Assembly (NCBI GenBank): GCA_022562835.1
Contig: JADFOM010000022.1
Span: 1-16,466, forward strand
DNA from: Acidobacteriota bacterium
Lineage (GTDB): Bacteria > Actinomycetota > Acidimicrobiia > Acidimicrobiales > SHLQ01
Direction: 5' to 3'
DNA: 16,466 nucleotides
The notes beneath the pieces are model-generated. The model searched no databases and was not told the origin of the DNA. It saw only the letters and a program-made list of their open reading frames with translations. This document shows, one piece after another, positions 1-5,734 of this stretch. The number at the start of each line of letters is the position of its first letter. Position 1 is the first letter of the stretch. A program made the position numbers and the translations under genes.

Positions 1-643
1 AGCGTACCCCTTGCTTGCCCACCGGAACATTGGCTGTGCGTGTGTCCAGGATGCGAGCGGGGGAGAGAGGCACATACTTCGACGCCGAGGGCGGAGCGCT
101 GCTCCCGGTGTAGTAGCCGGCAACATCGGCCAATACATCGGTACTGCCCTCATGGTTGTAGAGGTCGACAGCGCCGCTATTGCTGAGACGGACCTTCACG
201 AGGTTCGGCACGCTCTGGTTCGCAACATAGTTGAGGTTCGATGCGTTTGGTCTCGTGGACCCGGCCGGCCAGACCGTAAGGAAACTCGCCGCCGTCGTGT
301 TGGTCACCGTGACGTTCATGACCACCGCTGACGCTGAGAAAGGTACCCCTCCGCGTCCGGCGACCTGAAGGGTGCGCACCCCTTGCTTGCCGAGGGCGGG
401 ACCTTCGGTGCGCGTATCGAGAATGCGCGCAGGCGCAAGTGGCACGAACTGGCCAGCGGAGTCCGCCTTCTTGGGAAGTTTGTTCGGGTTGTCACCGAAC
501 TTCAGTGGTGGATCGGCCTTGTGGGGAATCGGGTGGCCGTTCTGAGCAACCGCCGCGAGCGACGAGCCGAACAGAGCGAATGTCGCCGCGATGATCACTC
601 CGATGATGAGTGTGCGTCGGCGAACGCCAATAGAACCGGACAT
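1..643 (-). CDS. Secreted RILDTR-repeat protein, 5' part (cut by window edge)
   Basis: The first 214 codons of a larger gene read without a stop from ATG at 643 to the window edge. AAGGGG lies 6 bases before the ATG (650-655) and supports this start. Residues 1-33 are a Sec signal peptide: an Arg cluster (R8-R10), a hydrophobic core at about 11-30, and a likely cut after A-V-A (31-33). A charged, Pro/Lys-rich spacer follows to about residue 64. One complete repeat of about 123 residues then starts with P-A-R-I-L-D-T-R near 72-78 and ends with the D-V-A-G-Y-Y signature; a second copy begins at about 195. The same repeat occurs three times in the protease gene at 12133-14166. Such repeats are common in secreted proteins of Acidimicrobiia and some other actinobacteria, with no settled function. 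The C-terminal domain, which would tell the role, lies outside the window. Confidence 0.85.
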   Translation of the reverse strand, partial: MSGSIGVRRRTLIIGVIIAATFALFGSSLAAVAQNGHPIPHKADPPLKFGDNPNKLPKKADSAGQFVPLAPARILDTRTEGPALGKQGVRTLQVAGRGGVPFSASAVVMNVTVTNTTAASFLTVWPAGSTRPNASNLNYVANQSVPNLVKVRLSNSGAVDLYNHEGSTDVLADVAGYYTGSSAPPSASKYVPLSPARILDTRTANVPVGKQGVR

Positions 644-707
644 GAAATTCCCCTTGGTTGAAGTTGACCCGGCACGATCTTTTCGCGGCGGTGCTGGCGA
701 GCGCAGA

Positions 708-727
708 CCCCAACCCGGAGGTTTGGG
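708..727 (-). terminator. Possible hairpin after the CapA-family gene
   Basis: Seven base pairs (CCCAACC at 709-715 against GGTTTGGG at 720-727, with one bulged T) enclose a 4-base loop, just past the TAA at 735-737 on the minus strand. No T-run follows, so this is at best a weak or factor-dependent terminator separating the CapA-family gene from the secreted repeat protein downstream. Confidence 0.3.
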
Positions 728-734
728 CCAGCCC

Positions 735-1973
735 TTAGTTGTCGAGTGAACCGTTCTGGTTTAGCACGCCGAGCGTGCGTTTCGTGGACACAGCCGCGGG
801 CTCTTCGCCGAAACGTTCGATCGCCTGATCCGAGTCGGTTTCGACGATGGTGAAGTCGCCGCGGTCCACTCTGGTCGGCGTCGCGTCGATGTCGCTCACG
901 AATAGGGAGTTCTCATCGTCCTTCGACACTGAAAACGTGAGAATCACGCCGTCTTGGGTCGCCGCTGGACATTCACAGCTCTCCGCGGACTGGTTCGACA
1001 GGAAGTTGCCCAAGCCATATGCCACATACTCCGAACCGATCGGCTCGATCGGCGAGATGACATGAGCGTGATGGCCGATGATTAGATCCACGTCGGGCGA
1101 CGACAACAACCTCACAGCGTCGTTGACCTGCTCGGCGGTCGGCTCGGACTGGTACTCAATGCCCCATTGAATGCTCAAGACGATGAAGTCGGCACCACTC
1201 GCCCGCAGGGCCGCCGCTTCCCCGCTGATCGTTTGGGCATCCGTAATGTCTACTAGGTAGTCCTTCCCAGCCGGGAGCGATTCAGCGGCGTTGAGACCGT
1301 AGGTGTACGAGAGATGCCCGACGCTGTAATCGCCGACCTGATAGGTCGTGCTCGACGATTCTTCGGCCGATCGCGCCGAGCCGCTGACCGCTAGGCCCGC
1401 ATCGGCCATGGCGTCAAGGGTGCTCTCGACACCCGCCGCTCCTGCGTCCAGTGTGTGATTGGACGCAAAGCTGCAGCCATCGAAGCCTGCTTTGGCTAGG
1501 GAGCCCGCGATCTGGTTCGGGACCCTGAATGCCGGGTAATAGCTGAGGTCGCTGTTGTCGGCCGACAGCGGGGTTTCGAGATGGCATATCGAGAGGTCTG
1601 CGTCGGTGAGTGTTGAACGCACCTCATCGAACATTGGATCGAAGTTGTATCCCTCACCGTTGGCGTTCATTGCCGCCTGATCGGCGACCGACTCGTGGAC
1701 CAGTACATCGCCAACGAATGCCATCGTGAACAACACGCCGCCCTCAGGTCCGTCGACCTCTTGGTCTGCTGCGCCCGTGCCGGTGTCAGCTTGATCGGTC
1801 GAGTCGGCACCATCGGCTGGCTCAGCGCCGCCGTTCGCAGATCCATTGACATCAGAACTATCCGGGGTGGACATCAGGAACAAGGGCAGAGCCAACACCA
1901 CGAGAGCCGCAAACAGCACCCATGTGACAGACCGTTCCGAAATCTCCGGTAGCTCTGTGCGGCGGGGCGTCAC
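735..1973 (-). CDS. CapA-family metallophosphatase-like protein, membrane-anchored
   Basis: The product has 412 residues. A single N-terminal membrane segment (about 17-35) is followed by a low-complexity Asp/Gly/Thr/Ala-rich linker (about 37-78) and a CapA (poly-gamma-glutamate capsule synthesis type) domain at about 80-350. Visible family motifs are G-D at 88-89, H93, L-E-T-P at 132-135, S-N-H-T-L-D at 171-176, W270-G271, G-H-H-A-H-V at 300-305 and Y-G-L-G-N-F at 319-324. The domain should face outside the membrane. The GTG start at 1973 overlaps the stop of the upstream amidohydrolase gene as GTGA, which implies translational coupling. In known systems CapA takes part in making or anchoring poly-gamma-glutamate, but many family members sit outside capsule loci and have unknown substrates. 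No capB, capC or pgsE partner is visible here, so a capsule role is not supported. The usual Asn before L-E is His131. Confidence 0.88.
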   Translation of the reverse strand: MTPRRTELPEISERSVTWVLFAALVVLALPLFLMSTPDSSDVNGSANGGAEPADGADSTDQADTGTGAADQEVDGPEGGVLFTMAFVGDVLVHESVADQAAMNANGEGYNFDPMFDEVRSTLTDADLSICHLETPLSADNSDLSYYPAFRVPNQIAGSLAKAGFDGCSFASNHTLDAGAAGVESTLDAMADAGLAVSGSARSAEESSSTTYQVGDYSVGHLSYTYGLNAAESLPAGKDYLVDITDAQTISGEAAALRASGADFIVLSIQWGIEYQSEPTAEQVNDAVRLLSSPDVDLIIGHHAHVISPIEPIGSEYVAYGLGNFLSNQSAESCECPAATQDGVILTFSVSKDDENSLFVSDIDATPTRVDRGDFTIVETDSDQAIERFGEEPAAVSTKRTLGVLNQNGSLDN

Positions 1974-3580
1974 AGCGCCGACCGGATCGATGTTCCGGCG
2001 CGGGCGCCTTCGATCGGACCCTGGGGGCCGAGTGTATGGGTGCCATCAACCCAGACATGGCGTATCCCGACCGACTCAAGACCCGGGTCTACGATGGTGG
2101 ACTGATCGGCGATCTCGTTGGGGTCGAACACCACGATGTCGGCATCTGAGCCCACCTGGAGCCGACCCTTCTTGCGCATCGCTGGCGCTGCGAGTTCGGC
2201 GAGCTTCGCTGGCTGGATTGTCATTTTCGATAATGCCTCCATCAGCGTGATGAGCCGCCTGTTTCGTACGAACTCGGCAACAGTGCGTGAAAAGCAGCCC
2301 GTCGATCGGGGATGGTTGTTGTGATCGGTCTCAAGAATCGCATCGGAGCCGATCATCACGAACGGCGAAGCGATCGCGGTTTCGAGATCGGCTTCGCGGA
2401 TCGCGTGGGCGGCTGTCAAGAGATTGTCTTCATAGGCCTGGGGGTAGGTCGCCTCGGTCAGTCGTTCGGCTCGCCCCGCGACTTGGAGGTCCTCATAGGT
2501 GAGGGCGTATCTCTCCTGCCAATTCTCGAATCGGCTGGCCTGGAGGTAGGTCGCCCAGAATGTGTACGGGTACATGCAGGCTGACATTCGTGCCCCACCC
2601 GAACGGGCGTCGTCGATCATCGCCAGAGCCTCGGCCATGACGCCGGTGCCACCGGTCGAGTTGATGTGCTCGACGTGCACCCAGGCGCCGGTGTCTTTGG
2701 CGAGATTTACGAGCTCGGTCATCGCCTCGAGGTTCGTGCCCGGCTCAAAATTGTCGCTGTAGCGGGCGTGCACGGTCAACGGAACGCCTAGGTCGGCTGC
2801 GGCCTCTGCTAATCGGACCAGTTCCGCCTTCGACATGCCCGGGCTGTACTCGGGTTGCGCGTGGATCCCCAGGTACCCGCCCTCGACCTGCGCGCGGTTG
2901 GCGGCGATGACAGCGTCGAGATCCGAGGCAGGTACCTTTTCTCCGGGGTCATACCCCAACGTCTCGCGAACGTTGCTCGAATGCACAGAGCCGCCGAAAT
3001 GCACCGGCGACCCCTCGGCCTCCCAGCGGTTGTAGAAGTCGTCGGGCTCGAAGCGCAGACCATGCATCGCAAGGTTTGTGGTCACGCCGTCGGCGATCTT
3101 GAACCACTCTCCATAGCCGTTCGGCGAATAGGAGAGTATGTCGACAAAACCTGGAGCCACGACCTGACCGGCTGCGTCGATTGTCGATGTTGCCTCGAGA
3201 GTCTCCTCACCGATATGTGCGACCGACGCTCCGAGAATGCCGACGTTCGCGATGCGGTCATATCCGGTTTCTGGATCCATCACGCGTCCGTTGGTGATGA
3301 CGGTGTCAAACACCGTGTCGACGGACGCTGACGTTGCTTCTGCGATGGTCGCAGGAACGGTTGGACCTGCGCCCGATGGGGTTGCGAGATCGTTTGTAGT
3401 CGACCGCACCGATTCGGTTGTGGTGGTCTGAACCTCGGACCGGCCACCGCCACTTCCTATGGTGTCGCTGCCCGATAATTGGCGCAGAACTGCGAGGTTA
3501 GTGACTCCGAAACCAAGACCCAAGAGGAGCTTTCGTCGGTCGATGACCGACGGCGCGCGCTTGGTCCGAGGGTCGTCCAT
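1970..3580 (-). CDS. D-aminoacylase-like amidohydrolase, Tat-exported
   Basis: The 536-residue product belongs to the amidohydrolase superfamily and is closest to N-acyl-D-amino-acid (D-glutamate) deacylases. The N-terminus carries a Tat-type signal (D-R-R-K-L-L-L-G at about 14-21), then a Ser/Thr/Gly-rich spacer to about 88. The beta-sandwich and barrel start at about 91 (T-V-I-T-N-G-R-V). Candidate active-site residues are H271 (T-V-H-A-R), H302 and H305 (V-H-V-E-H), D413 (I-G-S-D-A) and H420/H423; the C-terminus has the typical K-G-R-L-x-V-G-S-D-A-D-I-V-V-F stretch. The usual D-x-H-x-H motif after P-G-F is replaced, with Leu149 and Tyr151 at the His positions. A longer open frame reaches 3802, but its first 74 codons are Arg-rich and overlap the divergent gene. 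The ATG at 3580 directly precedes the Tat signal and sits 7 bases after a TAGCCT box. It is co-transcribed with the CapA-family gene. The exact substrate is unknown. Confidence 0.85.
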   Translation of the reverse strand: MDDPRTKRAPSVIDRRKLLLGLGFGVTNLAVLRQLSGSDTIGSGGGRSEVQTTTTESVRSTTNDLATPSGAGPTVPATIAEATSASVDTVFDTVITNGRVMDPETGYDRIANVGILGASVAHIGEETLEATSTIDAAGQVVAPGFVDILSYSPNGYGEWFKIADGVTTNLAMHGLRFEPDDFYNRWEAEGSPVHFGGSVHSSNVRETLGYDPGEKVPASDLDAVIAANRAQVEGGYLGIHAQPEYSPGMSKAELVRLAEAAADLGVPLTVHARYSDNFEPGTNLEAMTELVNLAKDTGAWVHVEHINSTGGTGVMAEALAMIDDARSGGARMSACMYPYTFWATYLQASRFENWQERYALTYEDLQVAGRAERLTEATYPQAYEDNLLTAAHAIREADLETAIASPFVMIGSDAILETDHNNHPRSTGCFSRTVAEFVRNRRLITLMEALSKMTIQPAKLAELAAPAMRKKGRLQVGSDADIVVFDPNEIADQSTIVDPGLESVGIRHVWVDGTHTLGPQGPIEGARAGTSIRSAL

Positions 3581-3587
3581 CGCAACG

Positions 3588-3593
3588 AGGCTA
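3588..3593 (-). promoter_or_regulatory. Candidate -10 box of a leaderless promoter for the amidohydrolase-CapA operon
   Basis: TAGCCT on the minus strand fits the actinobacterial TANNNT -10 pattern and lies 7 bases before the ATG at 3580. Transcription would begin at or next to the A of the start codon. There is no Shine-Dalgarno sequence before this start, and no convincing -35 hexamer is visible. Confidence 0.45.
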
Positions 3594-3643
3594 CCGCTGT
3601 ACGCGACTCGGTTGAGGTAGCCCTGCACCCGCCTGCGATCCAC

Positions 3644-3649
3644 TACCGT
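3644..3649 (+). promoter_or_regulatory. Candidate -10 box of a leaderless promoter for the glycosidase-like gene
   Basis: TACCGT matches TANNNT and lies 8 bases before the ATG at 3658, which also lacks a Shine-Dalgarno sequence. It is back to back with the box at 3588-3593, so the two operons share a 77-bp control region. It is weaker than the other candidates because only the T-A and final T are informative. Confidence 0.35.
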
Positions 3650-3657
3650 GTGTCGCC

Positions 3658-4725
3658 ATGTCACCGCACGAACAGCGTTCGCGGCGTTCCCTGGCGCTGG
3701 TGGTGGGGATCGGCGTTGCGTTGGTTGTTTCGATGGCGGCTGGCGCTGCGTGGATCGATCACCAGCGTGGGCGCGCGCGGGTTTTGACGGTTCTCGAAGC
3801 ATCCGTCGTAAGAGCCTCGCCCGCTCTTGTCACGCCGCATCGAACCAGACGAGTGCTCGACAGCTACCGAGGTCAGGGTGCATGGGTCGATGTCTTCGAT
3901 TCGGTCGTCGCGTACTCTGGCGAACCTGTGTCGATCGGACCGGCCGTCGTAGACGAGATGTCCGACGTGGGGGTTGACACGTTGTTCCTCCAAGCGGCAC
4001 GGCTCGATGATCGCAGTCCCGATGGCATCGTCGATCCGTGGCTGCTCGCAGCCTTCTTGCAGCGCGCGCATCGGGTTGGCATCGATGTCGTCGGCTGGTA
4101 TTTGCCTCTTTGGCAACATGGCCCGGACATGGAGCGGATTCGGGCGATCGATCGCTTCTCCGTACTCGGTGAGTCATTCGACGGGGTTGCACTAGACATC
4201 GAGTGGACCGGGGACGACATAGATGCTGAGACCCGCTCGAAGAGTCTCGTCGAGCTCTCAAGGACGGCGGACGCGTCGATTAGAGGTCCACTCGGGGCCA
4301 TCGTTGTTCCGCCGACGCTGATGGAGGTGGTCAACGAAGACTTTTGGCCGGGTTTTCCGTGGTCGCAGATCTCGGATCTGTATGAGGCGTGGCTGCCGAT
4401 GAGCTATTGGTCATTTCGTTCCGATGAACTTGGTGACGGCTACACATATCACCTGGACAGTGTCGAACGTCTGCGCGCAAACATCGGACAACCAAATGCG
4501 TTGGTTCACGGCATCGGCGGCATCGGCGCAGAGTCCGATCCTCCGGCCGATGCTCCCGAACCGATCGCCTCGATCGTCGAGTTGGGTCGCTTCGAACAAT
4601 CGCTTGTGGACTCCCGCTCAGCCGGCGGATCCATCTACGATTGGGCAACGATGTCACCACAAGCGCGTCGTGGTTTCGGTCGTTCGTTCGAACAAGGCAC
4701 CTTGGCGGCGCTCGGCCGACGTTGA
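3658..4725 (+). CDS. Membrane-anchored TIM-barrel glycoside-hydrolase-like protein
   Basis: The product has 355 residues. An Arg-rich start (about 6-10) precedes one hydrophobic segment (about 11-33), which acts as a membrane anchor or uncleaved signal. The rest reads as an alpha/beta barrel: G-A-W-V-D-V-F-D at 74-81, V-D-T-L-F-L-Q at 106-112, D-V-V-G-W-Y-L at 143-149, D-G-V-A-L-D-I-E-W at 175-183, W-L-P-M-S-Y-W at 245-251, V-H-G-I-G-G at 283-288 and S-I-Y-D-W-A at 325-330. The strand at 175-182 resembles the GH18 signature DxxDxDxE, with the acid Glu182 and Asp180 present but the middle Asp replaced by Ala178. Aromatic and acidic residues at strand ends fit sugar binding. It may act on a cell-wall or extracellular glycan, but the substrate cannot be read from the sequence. 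It is divergent from the amidohydrolase and convergent with the next gene, with 6 bp between stops. Confidence 0.75.
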   Translation: MSPHEQRSRRSLALVVGIGVALVVSMAAGAAWIDHQRGRARVLTVLEASVVRASPALVTPHRTRRVLDSYRGQGAWVDVFDSVVAYSGEPVSIGPAVVDEMSDVGVDTLFLQAARLDDRSPDGIVDPWLLAAFLQRAHRVGIDVVGWYLPLWQHGPDMERIRAIDRFSVLGESFDGVALDIEWTGDDIDAETRSKSLVELSRTADASIRGPLGAIVVPPTLMEVVNEDFWPGFPWSQISDLYEAWLPMSYWSFRSDELGDGYTYHLDSVERLRANIGQPNALVHGIGGIGAESDPPADAPEPIASIVELGRFEQSLVDSRSAGGSIYDWATMSPQARRGFGRSFEQGTLAALGRR

Positions 4726-4731
4726 GATTGT

Positions 4732-5520
4732 TCAAGCTGTGTTTGGGCCAACGAACAGGTCGTCATAAGCGGCGTCAGTCCCGAGGTGAGACATGGTCGC
4801 GGCATCGAGTACGGCGCCAGCCAAGTCGTAGAGCTCATCGAGATCGAGAAGTTGGTACATCCACCAGCGAGCGAACGCGCCATCGTCGCACCACTTGGCC
4901 TCTATCGGCGAAATGCCATCGAGTTCGATCGTGCCAAGAGACACCGCTCGGCGCAGCTCTGCGATGTCAACAGGTCCAGACAGAGTTGCGAAGGGATGGA
5001 GTGCGTCGATTTCGTCGGGTTTCAGGGGCACGTCTCGCTCGATGGTTTCGCTCACGACGGCATCTACCCATGCCCAGGCGCCGATCGTGCTGGGACTCAG
5101 ATGTGCGGGGTCGGTCTCGAGTCCAAGACAGCGCCGAGCCGCGTCGACGACAAGGCCGTACACGCTGTCTGAGCGGACCGGCTGGGTTGCACTGCCGAGC
5201 ATGCGCAGCTCGCTCATCTGAGTTCCGAACCGGTCGACGACAACACACAACCGGCAACGTCGTTCGGTGACGGGGTCATCGCCGTACGTGCCTAGGTTGT
5301 CGATGCTCGTGGCGCTGCCTTCGGCGACGATGCCGACACATTCCCAGGATGCTGGGGCTTCGAAACCGGCTAGGTCAGCGATTGGATGATCGAGGATTTC
5401 GAGCATCTCGCAATGTAGTCCGCCAAGTGTTGGTTCTATTCCGGCTACAAACGAGCCGTGGTGAAGCTCGCCGTCGAGTAGTAGAGCGATGAGTCGCTGG
5501 ATCGATTCCTCTGTGTTCAT
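4732..5520 (-). CDS. Uncharacterised actinobacterial protein, 262 residues
   Basis: I do not recognise a named domain. The product is acidic, with no signal peptide or membrane segment, so it is probably cytoplasmic. Segments resembling an uncharacterised family seen in actinobacteria are W-E-C-V-G-I-V-A-E-G (59-68), R-C-R-L-C-V-V-V-D-R (88-97, with a C-x-x-C at 89-92) and G-L-V-V-D-A-A-R-R-C-L-G-L (122-134), followed by a Trp-rich stretch (W149, W151). W219 and W220 sit in a second aromatic patch near the C-terminus. The start is fixed by GAGAGG (5527-5532) 6 bases before the ATG at 5520. The open frame continues upstream to 6570, but that extension is antisense to the AddB-like gene, Arg/Ser/Thr-rich and not coding. 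The gene is divergent from the Add-like operon across a 214-bp structured region. No function is proposed. Confidence 0.8.
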   Translation of the reverse strand: MNTEESIQRLIALLLDGELHHGSFVAGIEPTLGGLHCEMLEILDHPIADLAGFEAPASWECVGIVAEGSATSIDNLGTYGDDPVTERRCRLCVVVDRFGTQMSELRMLGSATQPVRSDSVYGLVVDAARRCLGLETDPAHLSPSTIGAWAWVDAVVSETIERDVPLKPDEIDALHPFATLSGPVDIAELRRAVSLGTIELDGISPIEAKWCDDGAFARWWMYQLLDLDELYDLAGAVLDAATMSHLGTDAAYDDLFVGPNTA

Positions 5521-5650
5521 TGATTGCCTCTCGATGTGTCTGCCGTCTGCGCGGAGCGCACGCGGTGCTTGGACGAGAGGCGCTGATGGGCAGCACCGAC
5601 CCACTCGCATACTCGCGCATGCCTGTGACAGCCGGCGCGCTCGGTGCGGA

Positions 5651-5670
5651 CCGTTCGGACACCAGAACGG
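5651..5670. repeat. Perfect inverted repeat CCGTTC-N8-GAACGG
   Basis: Two perfect 6-base arms flank an 8-base spacer, 64 bp before the AddB-like start. The symmetry and 20-bp span suit a dimeric regulator. It is not the actinobacterial LexA box, which has GAAC-N4-GTTC, the opposite order. It could also be a stem in RNA. Confidence 0.4.
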
Positions 5671-5685
5671 CTTGGACAGCCCTCG

Positions 5686-5705
5686 GCGCCAGCTGTAGCT
5701 GGCGC
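5686..5705. repeat. Perfect 9-bp inverted repeat GCGCCAGCT-GT-AGCTGGCGC
   Basis: A near-continuous palindrome (9-base arms, 2-base centre) sits 29 bp before the AddB-like ATG, overlapping where the -35 region of the promoter at 5722-5727 would be. A repressor bound here would block transcription. As RNA the 2-base centre is too short, so the stem would open to a larger loop. Confidence 0.5.
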
Positions 5706-5721
5706 TGTCACACCCGACCAA

Positions 5722-5727
5722 TAGTCT
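5722..5727 (+). promoter_or_regulatory. Candidate -10 box of a leaderless promoter for the Add-like operon
   Basis: TAGTCT fits TANNNT and lies 7 bases before the ATG at 5735, so the transcript would start at or near the A of the ATG. No -35 match was found 16-18 bases upstream; the palindrome at 5686-5705 occupies part of that area. Confidence 0.5.
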
Positions 5728-5734
5728 CGGGTGG

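Larger units (their letters stand above)
5521..5734. other. Divergent intergenic region with clustered inverted repeats
   Basis: This non-coding stretch separates the unknown gene (minus) from the AddB-like gene (plus). It holds TGCGC/GCGCA (5548-5560, 3-base loop), GGTGCT/AGCACC (5564-5597), GCAT/ATGC (5607-5622), CCGTTC/GAACGG (5651-5670), GCGCCAGCT/AGCTGGCGC (5686-5705), and a long-range pair TGTGACAGC (5624-5632) with GCTGTCACA (5704-5712) that encloses the previous two. The plus-strand promoter lies at the right end and the minus-strand Shine-Dalgarno at the left end. I see no tRNA-like fold. Confidence 0.6.

Noticed and set aside
1..661. Plus-strand frames at 11-331 and 383-661
   Set aside because: They are antisense to the signal peptide and repeats of the secreted protein, which has a ribosome site and matches the second repeat protein.
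3581..3802. N-terminal extension of the amidohydrolase to 3802
   Set aside because: It would overlap the divergent glycosidase-like gene by 145 bp, has an Arg/Pro-rich composition, and would bury the Tat signal in the protein interior.
5548..5600. tRNA-like fold in the divergent intergenic region
   Set aside because: The stems do not give a cloverleaf and no T-arm consensus is present.
5651..5670. SOS (LexA) box upstream of the Add-like operon
   Set aside because: The arms are GTTC-N8-GAAC in order, whereas the actinobacterial LexA box is GAAC-N4-GTTC; spacing and order do not fit.
5624..5712. CRP/FNR-type site from TGTGA and TCACA
   Set aside because: The half-sites are nearly 70 bases apart instead of 6, so they do not form one binding site; they are better seen as arms of a long-range inverted repeat.
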